Source: Dipteris shenzhenensis
Taxonomy: Eukaryota; Polypodiophyta; Polypodiopsida; Gleicheniales
DNA: 64,000 bases
NCBI GenBank assembly: GCA_047967505.1
Contig: CM106540.1
Strand: one strand, 5' to 3'
Positions within the stretch are counted from its first letter, which is position 1. Each line of letters opens with the position of its first letter. A program made the position numbers and the translations under genes. The notes under the pieces were generated by a model. The model did not search any database. It worked only from the letters and a program-made list of their open reading frames with translations, and was not told the origin of the DNA. Of this stretch, positions 49,046 to 58,609 are shown one piece after another.

Positions 49046-52000
49046 AACTGATTCCAGGTAGTGAACCGCCAGCAAGAGCACCGTATAGAATGAATGATTC
49101 GCAATTGAAAGAGCTCAAGAGACAAATCACGGAGTTGGTAGACAGTGGGTTTATCAGGCCAAGTAAATCCCCGTTTGGGGCGCCGGTATTGTTTGTCACA
49201 AAGAAAGATGGATCGGCACGGCTATGTGTGGACTACCGTGCCCTCAACAAAATTACCATAAAAAACAAGTATCCCATGCCATTATTGGAGGATTTGATGG
49301 ATCAACTGGGAGGGGCCAAGTATTTCACCCGGATTGACTTGAGGTCCGGATATCATCAAATAAGAATTGCGGAGGGAGATGTGGAGAAAACGGCCTTTAG
49401 AACAAGATATGGTAGCTTTGATTGGTTGGTTATGTCTTTTGGCCTCACAAACGCTCCAGCTACCTTTTGCACCTTGATGAATGATGTGTTCAGGGAGTAC
49501 TTGGATGATTTTGTGATCGTTTACATTGATGACATTCTGATTTATAGCAAGACACTGGAGGAGCATCGGGAGCATCTCAAGAAAGTGTTGGCCAAATTGA
49601 GGGAGCATGGGTTGTATGCCAAACAGGAGAAATGTGAATTTGGTGCAAGGGAGGTTGGCTTCTTGGGATACATAGTGGGGGAACATGGAATCAAAATGGA
49701 CCCTAGCAAAGTGAAAGCAGTAACTAATTGGATGCAACCTAACTCAGTGCGGGGAGTACGGGCATTTCTAGGCTTTTGCAGCTTCAATAGAAGATTTGTG
49801 AAGGAATATAGTCGTGTTGCATTGCCGCTTACCGACTTATTAAAGAAAGGGGACAAATTCGAGTGGGGGGAACATTGCACCAAGGCCTTTGAGGAAATGA
49901 AAATGATCATGAGTTCTACACCCGTCTTAAAATTACCTGAGTTTGACAAGCCGTTTGAGATACACACGGATGCCTCGGACTATGCCTTAGGAGGAGTGTT
50001 GATGCAAGAGGGACACCCAGTTGCTTATGAGTCAAGAAAATTGGATGCCACTGAAAGGAGATGGACAACACATGAAAAAGAGATGTTGGCCGTTGTAGAA
50101 TGCTTAAGAAAGTGGAAACACTATGTGCAAGATAAGCACACGAAAGTCTTCACAGATAATATTACACTAAGGTATTTTCAGACCCAACCCAAACTATCTC
50201 CGAAGCAGGCTCGTTGGCAAGATTTCATAGCAGAGTTCGATATAACAATTGAACACAAGCCGGGAAAAATGAACGTCATGCCAGATGCATTAAGTAGAAA
50301 GGCAGAATTGATGGCCATCACTATGGCTCAAGGTACACTCTTGGAAAGAATCAAGGAACTTATGGAAAAAGACCAAGGCATACAGGACATTGTGAAGCAG
50401 ATTAAAGAAGGCTCCGTACCATGGGGCATGTATAATGAAGATGAAGGTTTACTCTATGTCTATGAAAACAGGTTATATGTTCGAGATGATATAGAACTCA
50501 AAAAGACCATATTGTGGGAATGCCATGACTGCAAGCTAGCCGGACACTCAGGGCAGCACAAGACTTGGGATAGGATGAAGCAACATTTTTTTTGGCCAGG
50601 AATGCGTGAAGACGTCATTGAATATATCAGGACCTGCCCAACTTGTCAATTCGTCAAAGACCAACGTTTTGCAAAGGCAGGAAAACTCCAACCCATGCCT
50701 GTTCCTTCAAGGCCATGGGATGTTGTGAGCATGGATTTCATCACATCGTTACCTCTCTCTCATGGGCATAATGCCATCTTTGTGGTGGTGGACTATTTTT
50801 CCAAACAGGGCCATTTCATTCCTGTTAAGCCACCCATTACGGCAAAGCACACAGCCAACTTATTTTTCTCTTATGTGTTCAAGTACCACGGTTTGCCCTT
50901 AGCCATTGTTTCAGATCGTGATGCTCGCTTCTTAAGTGACATGTGGACCGAGCTCTTCAAACTCCTTGGTACACAGCTCCGTTTCAGCTCCTCTTACCAC
51001 CCAGCCACTGATGGTCAATCTGAAAGGGCAAACCAAACCGCAGAGCAGTACCTCAGAAGCTATGTCCAGGTAGACCAAAAGGATTGGTCCTTACATTTGG
51101 ATGTATTGGAATTTCACTACAATAGCTCTCTCCATCATAGTACGGGCTTCACACCATTCGAGATTGCCACAGGCAAAGAGGTCATCACTCCCACGGCCTT
51201 GGCAACAGGTACGCTCAAAATCCAAGATCCAGACACGGAGGAATTTCTTAATAGATGGCGTGAACGCATGCAAGCAGCCAAAGAAAGTCTTTACAAAACG
51301 CAAGCCACCGTGAAGAAGTACTATGATCTCAAACGTCGCCATGTCGAATTCTTTCCAGGTGACTTGGTGCTTGTTAGCTCCCAAAATATTCGACTTCCAG
51401 AGAACTTGACTCCAAAGGTGCGTTCTTGCGACGTGCAAGGCCGCAAGGAAAGGAAGCAAGTGGAGGAACAGGTGGGCACCGTGAGCCCAAGGAATCTGAA
51501 GCAAAGGGATGAACAGGTGGGCACCGTGAGCCCAAGGGAACAAAAAGAGGAGGAACAGGTGGGCACTGTGAGCCCAGAGGATGATGGACAGTTAGAAGAG
51601 ACCGTGGATTGGGAGGAACCGTGTTGGAAATCTGAGGGAAAGACCATGGGGAGGATGAGGTCACGACGTAGTGGGCCTCGAAGTGCAATGCAACTGCCCG
51701 AGGTGAATGTGGACATAGCTACGCAGAGAACGGGCAAAGTTGGTACCATGATGAGGAGGTGGCCGTTTTGGTCACGACAGAGAGAACGGGATGCAAATCA
51801 AGATCTGGGCGTAAAGGTCCAAGATGAACAGGTGACGAGACGGAACGAGTGGCGTGGACGGTGGACCACGGGGCAAAGGAGGAGCCGCCATGAGGCTCAT
51901 GACATGAACCAAGAAGAGGAGACAGGCCAAGGGAAAGAGGAACGAAGAACCGGAACGTGGATTGGGATGCTGCAAAGGGTGAGAAAAACGATGACATGCA

Positions 52001-52836
52001 ATGAGCGGATGAGCATAGAAAGGCAGCAGGGGAGGAGACCCAGAAACGGCAAGACCGCGAGTTGGTGTAGGAAGTCAAGAGTTGCTTGTAGAACAGCGGT
52101 CCAAGAACGTAAAGACGTAAAGCCGAGGGTTGAGACAGTAAAGGGAAAACGGAGCTTCATAGTGTTGATCTTGCCTCAAGGACACAGTGATGTTTTGATG
52201 AGGGCTGGATGGAAAGTCTGGCCACCGATGCGATTGGATGCCTCACCTGGGGATAGAAATGATAACATGATTGTGTACCGGGCGGTTGGTCCAGGTGAGA
52301 GGATAGAAGCGCGCGCTCCAAACTACTCCATCAAGCAAACCAGGCTACTAAAGGGGATGTTGCTCTCTAGTCTCACACAGGGGCATGAGGCAGCGTCCAA
52401 AACAGGCACCTCAGTAGAACAGATCCGGCAGACCCAGCCGCCAAACGTTATGCTGCATGCAGGGTGGAAAGATTGGCCTGGCGCGGCATACCTCGTCATC
52501 GGCGCTTCACTGGCATATATTTCACCGTTGGGGCGTTCCGCCAACGTGATGCTGCAGTCAAGTCGGAGTTTCTGGCTAGACATAGCATACCTCGTCATCG
52601 GCGCTTCAATGGCACATATTTCGCCGTTGGGGTGTTCCGCCAACGTGATGCTGCAGGCAGGTTGGAAAGACTGGCCTGGTGCAACATACCTTCTCATTGG
52701 TGCGTCAATGCCATACATCTTGCCGTTGGGGCGCTCTTACAAAGTGATGCTGTGGGCGGGTTGGAAATTTTGGCCCGGCGCCGCAGTACGTCCAGACCAT
52801 ACGCTTTATGCGGGGTGGAAGTTTTGGCCAGGATAA
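49006..52836 (+). CDS. pol: RT-RNase H-integrase fused in frame to a B-ORF C-terminus
   Basis: The frame is open from 49006; the first ATG is at 49090 and numbering below is from it (1,248 aa). [23 protein letters not shown] and YIDD at residue 145. RNase H: D294, E331, D356, then [12 protein letters not shown]. Integrase: HHCC finger ([12 protein letters not shown]) and D549, D609, E645, with exactly 35 residues between the last two. At about residue 777 (51420) the sequence switches from LPENLTPKV to [13 protein letters not shown] of the B-ORF and runs to AGWKFWPG-stop. A GPY/F motif and chromodomain, usual in plant chromovirus integrases, are absent. The frame lies at -1 to gag with a 40-base overlap. 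The peptide that normally bridges ELPK to ELIPG is missing, so a small deletion is the likely cause rather than programmed frameshifting. Confidence 0.88.
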   Translation, partial: VCRCHAQRVTEAIELIPGSEPPARAPYRMNDSQLKELKRQITELVDSGFIRPSKSPFGAPVLFVTKKDGSARLCVDYRALNKITIKNKYPMPLLEDLMDQLGGAKYFTRIDLRSGYHQIRIAEGDVEKTAFRTRYGSFDWLVMSFGLTNAPATFCTLMNDVFREYLDDFVIVYIDDILIYSKTLEEHREHLKKVLAKLREHGLYAKQEKCEFGAREVGFLGYIVGEHGIKMDPSKVKAVTNWMQPNSVRGVRAFLGFCSFNRRFVKEYSRVALPLTDLLKKGDKFEWGEHCTKAFEEMKMIMSSTPVLKLPEFDKPFEIHTDASDYALGGVLMQEGHPVAYESRKLDATERRWTTHEKEMLAVVECLRKWKHYVQDKHTKVFTDNITLRYFQTQPKLSPKQARWQDFIAEFDITIEHKPGKMNVMPDALSRKAELMAITMAQGTLLERIKELMEKDQGIQDIVKQIKEGSVPWGMYNEDEGLLYVYENRLYVRDDIELKKTILWECHDCKLAGHSGQHKTWDRMKQHFFWPGMREDVIEYIRTCPTCQFVKDQRFAKAGKLQPMPVPSRPWDVVSMDFITSLPLSHGHNAIFVVVDYFSKQGHFIPVKPPITAKHTANLFFSYVFKYHGLPLAIVSDRDARFLSDMWTELFKLLGTQLRFSSSYHPATDGQSERANQTAEQYLRSYVQVDQKDWSLHLDVLEFHYNSSLHHSTGFTPFEIATGKEVITPTALATGTLKIQDPDTEEFLNRWRERMQAAKESLYKTQATVKKYYDLKRRHVEFFPGDLVLVSSQNIRLPENLTPKVRSCDVQGRKERKQVEEQVGTVSPRNLKQRDEQVGTVSPREQKEEEQVGTVSPEDDGQLEETVDWEEPCWKSEGKTMGRMRSRRSGPRSAMQLPEVNVDIATQRTGKVGTMMRRWPFWSRQRERDANQDLGVKVQDEQVTRRNEWRGRWTTGQRRSRHEAHDMNQEEETGQGKEERRTGTWIGMLQRVRKTMTCNERMSIERQQGRRPRNGKTASWCRKSRVACRTAVQERKDVKPRVETVKGKRSFIVLILPQGHSDVLMRAGWKVWPPMRLDASPGDRNDNMIVYRAVGPGERIEARAPNYSIKQTRLLKGMLLSSLTQGHEAASKTGTSVEQIRQTQPPNVMLHAGWKDWPGAAYLVIGASLAYISPLGRSANVMLQSSRSFWLDIAYLVIGASMAHISPLGCSANVMLQAGWKDWPGATYLLIGASMPYILPLGRSYKVMLWAGWKFWPGAAVRPDHTLYAGWKFWPG

Positions 52837-53257
52837 ACTATCTTGGTTGTGTATTGATTCCAAACTCCCCGGCCGAACGCACTCAAGATCATCTATGCGG
52901 GCATGGACTTGTACTTCCAATTAAAGCTCCATTGCTAAGGCGTTCACATGTATGATCTTCAAACGTTTTATGTGCGCTTAAGGCGTTTGTACAAAATATC
53001 CGCGTTGTAAGTATTCACCCGTGTGTAACAATATTCTTTCACGTCAACTTGTGCCCCCCATTATGAGGAGAAGGCAAAGTTTGACGTTAAGGTAGCTAGC
53101 GCGTGTGTGGCCACTCATTCGGGGCATTCCTGAATCGAGGTTAGGCTTTTGTGTGTGTGTGTGGCCACTCACCTAAGTCACCTTGGTGAGGTTAGGCTTT
53201 TGTGTATAGACGGCAACGCTCCCCCCTTTAATTGATGAGGACATCAATTCTTTTGAA
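52837..53257 (+). other. G 3' untranslated region, B-like then A-like
   Basis: It matches the B 3' UTR up to GTGAGGTTAGGCTTTT (about 53201). It then matches the A 3' end (AATTGATGAGGACATCAATTC) to the polypurine tract. No ORF of note. Confidence 0.8.
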
Positions 53258-53267
53258 CCGGGGAGAG
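53258..53267 (+). other. Polypurine tract of G (A type)
   Basis: CCGGGGAGAG, as in A elements, not the GTGGAGAG of B. Confidence 0.85.
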
Positions 53268-53356
53268 TATAAGAAAGTCAACTTTAGGGTTGACCTGCCG
53301 TGAGTGTTCGGACGTTTTTTGGGCGAAGGAGGCGCCGCGGTGCCTAGCGGCCAGCC
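53268..53356 (+). repeat. A1 piece of an A-type LTR at the 3' end of G
   Basis: 89 bp from TATAAGAAAG to GGCCAGCC with private changes (GAAGGAGGCGCCGCGG). ACTAC 53357-53361 follows, then minus-strand B3. The matching A2 is not beside B3's other end. Confidence 0.88.
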
Positions 53357-53361
53357 ACTAC

Positions 53362-54134
53362 TGTCACGGACCAGGTCTTCGGGACTTAGAATTTTTCTCT
53401 ATGCAGCGGATATCTCTTGACCCGGCCCGCTGACCTCAGGCGCACCTAGGACTCACCAGCCCCAGACACACCCGGAGCTATCCGCAGCTCGTTTGCGTCC
53501 CGCGACGCCTCTGCGTTTTCGGGCCAAAACGGGCCCTGGCACGTCCTGCACCTAGACGGCCGTTTTCGATCCCAACCACGACGCGTCCTCCCCTAGACCG
53601 CCGTTCCCGGATCCTCTGATCCCCACGCCCCTTTCATGGGCCACTGCTCCCCAAACGGTTCCGACTCCCCACTTGTATCCCGGTCTTGCAGTGAAGACAC
53701 ACAGACTCACGAGCCTGCGCAACACCTGACCTTCCTGGGATAGCCTCCCGGTTCACACTTCACACGGAACGCCCGCCCCGCGACGTTCCACCTTTAGCCC
53801 ATCTTGCTTGGTCGGTTACACAACGGTTCACGAATATTTACAATGGTATGAAAGGAATGGGCCGCTCACCGTTCCCCGCTCACGTTCACGTGCACTCACG
53901 CCCTTCCCACGTTTTGCTTTCCGGTGTGTGCCCACACAAGTGCACCACGAGATCACAACACGTAAAACGGCCCGAGACGTTACTTGCAAGAAAGTACTAG
54001 AAAGAGTGCCAAACGATGGCTTGATAACGCTAGACTGCAAGAAAGAGTATTTACAAGCAACTGAGCGCACAACCGCATCATTACGTTTTCCTGCTGGACG
54101 CAACCTCACATGCAGGGAGACCACCTTCCATATA
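53362..54134 (-). repeat. B-type LTR (3' LTR of B3)
   Basis: 773 bp, minus strand. Confidence 0.94.
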
Positions 54135-54142
54135 CTCTCCAC
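54135..54142 (-). other. Polypurine tract of B3
   Basis: GTGGAGAG on the minus strand, next to the 3' LTR. Confidence 0.82.
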
Positions 54143-54556
54143 GGCTTCAAAAGAGCTTGAGCTCCGTCTCAAGCGTGGAGGTTTCAAAACCAAAAGCCTA
54201 ACCTCACCAAGGTGACTTAAGTGAGTGGCCACACACACACACAAAAGCCTAACCTCGATTCAGGAATGCCCCGAACGAGTGGCCACACACGCGCTAGCTA
54301 CCTCAACGTCAAACTTTGCCTTCTCCTCATAATGGGGGGCACAAGTTGACGTGAAAGAATATTGTTACACACGAGTGAATACTTACAACGTGGATATTTT
54401 GTACAAACGCCTTAAGCGCACATAAAACGTTTGAAGATCATACATGTGAGCGCCTTAGCAATGGAGCTTTAATTGGAAGTACAAGTCCATGCCCGCGTAG
54501 ATGATCTTGAGTGCGTTCGGCCGGGGAGTTTGGAATCAATACACAACCAAGATAGT

Positions 54557-56836
54557 TTATCCTGGCCAAAACTTCCACCCCGCATAAAGCATATGGTCTG
54601 GACGTACTGCGGCGCCGGGCCAAAATTTCCAACCCGCCCATAGCATCACTTTGTAAGAGCGCCCCAACGGCGAGATGCATGGCGTTGAAGCACCAATGAG
54701 AAGGTATACCGCACCAGGCCAGTCTTTCCAACCTGCCTGCAGCATCACGTTGGCGGAACACCCCAACGGCGAAATATGTGCCATTGAAGCGCCGATGACG
54801 AGGTATGCTACGTCTAGCCAGAAACTCCGACTTGACGGCAGCATCACGTTGGCGGAACGCCCCAACGGCGGAATATATGCCCTTGAAGCGCCGATGACGA
54901 GGTATGCCGCGCCAGGCCAATCTTTCCACCCTGCATGCAGCATAATGTTTGGCGGCTGTCTCCGCCGGATCTGTTCTACTGAGGTGCCTGTTCTGGACGC
55001 TGCCTCATGCCCCTGTGTGAGACTAGAGAGCAACATCCCCCTTAGTAGCCTAGTTTGCTTGATGGAGTAGTTTAGAGCGCGCGCTTCTATCCTCTCACCT
55101 GGACCAACCGCCCGGTACACAATCATGTCATCACTTCCATCCCCAGGTGAGGCATCCAATCGCATCGGTGGCCAGACTTTCCATCCAGCCCTCATCAAAA
55201 CATCACTATGCCCTTGAGGCAAGATCAACACTATGAAGCTCCGTTTTCCCTTTACTGTCTCAACCCTCGGCTTCACGTCTTTACGTTCTTGGACCGCTGT
55301 TCTACATTCAACTCTTGACTTCCTACACCAACTCGCGGTCTTGCCGTTTCTGGGTCTGCTCCCCTGCTGCCTTTCTATGCTCATCCGCTCATTGCATGTC
55401 GTCGTTTTTCTCACCCTTTGCAGCATCCCAATCCACGTTCCGGTTCTTTGTCGTTCCTCTTTCCCTTGGCCTGTCTCCTCTTCTTGGTTCATGTCATGAG
55501 CCTCATGGCGGCTCCTCCCTTGCCTCCCGAACCACCGTCCATGCCACTCGTTCCGTCTCATCACCTGTTCATCTTGGACCTTTACGCCTAGATCTTGATT
55601 TGCATCCCGTTCTCTCTGTCGTGACCAAAACGGCCACCTCCTCATCAAGGTACCAACTCTGCCCGTTCTCTGCGTATCTATATTCACATTCACCTCGGGC
55701 AGTCGCATTGCACTTCGAGGCCCCCTGCGTCGTGACCTCATCCTCCCCATGGTCTTTCCCTCAGATTTCCAACACGGTTCCTCCCAATCCACGGTCTCTT
55801 CTGACTGTCCATCATCCTCTGGGCTCACGGCGCCCACCTGTTCCTCTTCTTTTTGTTCCTTTGGGCTCACGGCGCCCACCTGTTCATCCCTTTGCTTCAG
55901 TTCCCTTGGGCTCACGGTGCCCACCTGTTCCTCCACTTGCTTCCGTTCCTTGCGGCCTTGGACGCCGCTCCGCACTGGCATACAACGGCCTTTCTCGCCG
56001 TTCTTCCCTGTCACCCTCCGGCTCGTCTCACCGGTTCCCACTTGCTCACTGTGGCTCATCTCGCCACTCTGCATCACGGCTCTGTCTGAGCCCACGGTTC
56101 CACTTGAACCCACACTCGGTGTTTCTGCCATGGCTCGCCTTGAGCCCACGTTTCCATTCTGTGTCCCCGTTCCTCTTGACCCTTCCTTAGGTCTGCCCTG
56201 CCTTGGCTCCACGGTTCCTCCTTGACCGTTCTTCTTCTTCTTCTTCACGGCTCCTCCTTGGCCGTTCCCCTTTCTCTCTTGCACGGCTCCTCCTTGGCCG
56301 TTCCCCTTTGTGTTTCCCACGGCTCTCCCTTGGCCGTTCCCGTTTACGTTTCTCACGGCTCTCCCTTGGCCGTTCCCGTTTGTGTTTCCCACGGCTCTCC
56401 CTTGGCCGTTCCCCTTCGACTTCCCCACTGCTTGTGGTTCAGTCCTTGACTGCCACCATCTCTGGCTCCACTGTCGCCGTTCTTCCTCTTCTAGATCCGC
56501 ATCCTCCGGCTCCATCGCCGTTTCTGCTTCAGACTCTTCCCCTGAGTCCGTTTCCGAGTCACTTTCCGGTTCCACGGTCGGTCCGAATTCTCCCTTGAGG
56601 TAAATATCATAGACAAGTCTGAAAACCACAAAGAACTCATGGCGCCACTTCTCAGAGTCACCCTCCATATCGAAGCGGTGAACTAACCCTTGAAGGTAGC
56701 TCATGTCCTTCTTGATCAAGACCGTCACCCATTCTGGCACCTTCCTCATAATCTCGACCGCCGTTCGCACTGTGCTCCCGTCTGCGTGTTCCAACGGTAA
56801 ACTCCGACCTGCTTTCATCATCATACCCTTATCCAT
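54557..56836 (-). CDS. B-ORF protein, intact (759 aa)
   Basis: Almost the same protein as at 33398, with the same start (MDKGMMMKAG), the same length and the same AGWKFWPG-stop end. I noticed one amino-acid difference: SPKEQKEEEQ for [10 protein letters not shown] in the EEQVGAVSP repeat block. The [17 protein letters not shown] and STPCISPLG spacer variants are shared with B1 and not with B2, so B1 and B3 come from one recent source. Function is unknown. Confidence 0.82.
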   Translation of the reverse strand: MDKGMMMKAGRSLPLEHADGSTVRTAVEIMRKVPEWVTVLIKKDMSYLQGLVHRFDMEGDSEKWRHEFFVVFRLVYDIYLKGEFGPTVEPESDSETDSGEESEAETAMEPEDADLEEEERRQWSQRWWQSRTEPQAVGKSKGNGQGRAVGNTNGNGQGRAVRNVNGNGQGRAVGNTKGNGQGGAVQERKGNGQGGAVKKKKKNGQGGTVEPRQGRPKEGSRGTGTQNGNVGSRRAMAETPSVGSSGTVGSDRAVMQSGEMSHSEQVGTGETSRRVTGKNGEKGRCMPVRSGVQGRKERKQVEEQVGTVSPRELKQRDEQVGAVSPKEQKEEEQVGAVSPEDDGQSEETVDWEEPCWKSEGKTMGRMRSRRRGPRSAMRLPEVNVNIDTQRTGRVGTLMRRWPFWSRQRERDANQDLGVKVQDEQVMRRNEWHGRWFGRQGRSRHEAHDMNQEEETGQGKEERQRTGTWIGMLQRVRKTTTCNERMSIERQQGSRPRNGKTASWCRKSRVECRTAVQERKDVKPRVETVKGKRSFIVLILPQGHSDVLMRAGWKVWPPMRLDASPGDGSDDMIVYRAVGPGERIEARALNYSIKQTRLLRGMLLSSLTQGHEAASRTGTSVEQIRRRQPPNIMLHAGWKDWPGAAYLVIGASRAYIPPLGRSANVMLPSSRSFWLDVAYLVIGASMAHISPLGCSANVMLQAGWKDWPGAVYLLIGASTPCISPLGRSYKVMLWAGWKFWPGAAVRPDHMLYAGWKFWPG

Positions 56837-56947
56837 GGCAACTTGACTTCAGACCTTCCCACAATGTTGCGCACCACTGTGGTCCGTTCTGTCACCAAGC
56901 GTCTCCCACCTCTGCGTTTCCCGTCTTCCGCGTCTTCCGTCCTCTGA

Positions 56948-56959
56948 GCTCTGATACCA
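56948..56959 (-). other. Primer-binding site of B3
   Basis: Minus-strand TGGTATCAGAGC. Confidence 0.93.
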
Positions 56960-56961
56960 AG

Positions 56962-57734
56962 TGTCACGGACCAGGTCTTCGGGACTTAGAATTTTTCTCT
57001 ATGCAGCGGATATCTCTTGACCCGGCCCGCTGACCTCAGGCGCACCTAGGACTCACCAGCCCCAGACACACCCGGAGCTATCCGCAGCTCGTTTGCGTCC
57101 CGCGACGCCTCTGCGTTTTCGGGCCAAAACGGGCCCTGGCACGTCCTGCACCTAGACGGCCGTTTTCGATCCCAACCACGACGCGTCCTCCCCTAGACCG
57201 CCGTTCCCGGATCCTCTGATCCCCACGCCCCTTTCATGGGCCACTGCTCCCCAAACGGTTCCGACTCCCCACTTGTATCCCGGTCTTGCAGTGAAGACAC
57301 ACAGACTCACGAGCCTGCGCAACACCTGACCTTCCTGGGATAGCCTCCCGGTTCACACTTCACACGGAACGCCCGCCCCGCGACGTTCCACCTTTAGCCC
57401 ATCTTGCTTGGTCGGTTACACAACGGTTCACGAATATTTACAATGGTATGAAAGGAATGGGCCGCTCACCGTTCCCCGCTCACGTTCACGTGCACTCACG
57501 CCCTTCCCACGTTTTGCTTTCCGGTGTGTGCCCACACAAGTGCACCACGAGATCACAACACGTAAAACGGCCCGAGACGTTACTTGCAAGAAAGTACTAG
57601 AAAGAGTGCCAAACGATGGCTTGATAACGCTAGACTGCAAGAAAGAGTATTTACAAGCAACTGAGCGCACAACCGCATCATTACGTTTTCCTGCTGGACG
57701 CAACCTCACATGCAGGGAGACCACCTTCCATATA
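56962..57734 (-). repeat. B-type LTR (5' LTR of B3)
   Basis: 773 bp, minus strand. Its start (TATATGG) abuts ACTAC 57735-57739. Confidence 0.94.
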
Positions 57735-57739
57735 ACTAC

Positions 57740-58515
57740 TATATGGAAGGTGGTCTCCCTGCATGTGAGGTTGCGTCCAGTAGGAAAACGTGATGATGCG
57801 GTTGTGCGCTCAGTTGCTTGTAAATACTCTTTCTTGCAGTCTAGCGTTATCAAGCCATCGTTTGGCACTCTTTCTAGTACTTTCTTGCAAGTAACGTCTC
57901 GGGCCGTTTTGCGTGTTGTGATCTCGTGGTGCACTTGTGTGGGCACACACCGGAAAGCAAAACGTGGGAAGGGCGTGAGTGCACGTGAACGTGAGCGGGG
58001 AACGGTGAGCGGCCCATTCCTTTCATACCATTGTAAATATTCGTGAACCGTTGTGTAACCGACCAAGCAAGATGGGCTAAAGGTGGAACGTCGCGGGGCG
58101 GGCGTTCCGTGTGTGACTTGTGAACCGGGAGGCTATCCCAGGAAGGTCAGGTGTTGCGCAGGCCCATGAGTCTGTGTGTCTTCACTGCGAGACCGGGATA
58201 CAAGCGGGGAGTCGGAACCGTTTGGGGAGCAGTGGCTCATGAAAGGGGCGTGGGGATCAGAGGATCCGTGAACGGCGGTCTAGGGGAGGACGCGTCGTGG
58301 TTGGGATCGAAAACGGCCGTCTAGGTGCAGGACGTGCCAGGGCCTGTTTTGGCCAGGAAACGCAGAGGCGTCGCGGGACGCAAACGAGCTGCGGATAGCT
58401 CCGGGTGCGTCTGGGGCTGGTGAGTCCTAGGTGCGCCTGAGGTCAGCGGGCCAGGTCGAGAGATATTTCGCTGCATAGAGAAAAATTCTAAGTCCCGAAG
58501 ACCTGGTCCGTGACA
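57740..58515 (+). repeat. Solo B LTR with mismatched flanks
   Basis: 776 bp from TATATGGAAGG to GTGACA. Left flank ACTAC (57735-57739), right flank GTAGT (58516-58520), so there is no simple target duplication. The first half looks B1-like (ACTTGTGTGGG, ACCGACCAAGC). The second half shares variants with the LTR at 7032-7806 (GGCCTGTTTTGGCCAGG, GTCGAGA). It marks the change from plus-oriented to minus-oriented A elements. Confidence 0.88.
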
Positions 58516-58520
58516 GTAGT

Positions 58521-58609
58521 GGCTGGCCGCTAGGCACCGTGGGGGCTACTTCGCCCAAAAAACGTCCGAACACTCACGGCAGGTCAACCCTAGAGTTGAC
58601 TTTCTTATA
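58521..58609 (-). repeat. First 89 bp (A1) of h's 3' LTR
   Basis: Minus-strand A1, followed in element direction by ACTAC and then a B LTR in place of A2. Confidence 0.9.

Larger units (their letters stand above)
46288..53356 (+). mobile_element. Ty3/gypsy element G, mosaic with B and A sequence
   Basis: It has a 5' LTR 46288-46660 of its own type, PBS, gag-protease ORF, pol ORF (RT, RNase H, integrase), then B-family sequence from about 51437 to about 53200. An A-type 3' end, polypurine tract and the A1 piece of an A LTR (53268-53356) follow. ACTAC lies at 46283-46287 and 53357-53361. It is the only polymerase-bearing element here and shares PBS, LTR end type and target pentamer with A and B. 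This copy cannot be fully functional: gag-pol is out of frame and the two LTRs are of different types. Confidence 0.88.
53362..57734 (-). mobile_element. B-family element B3, inserted in reverse (4,373 bp)
   Basis: Minus-strand element: 5' LTR 57734-56962, PBS 56948-56959, intact ORF, polypurine tract 54142-54135, 3' LTR 54134-53362. ACTAC is on both sides in plus orientation (53357-53361 and 57735-57739). The target is therefore used in either orientation. It is nearly identical to B1 and its two LTRs look identical by eye. Confidence 0.94.
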
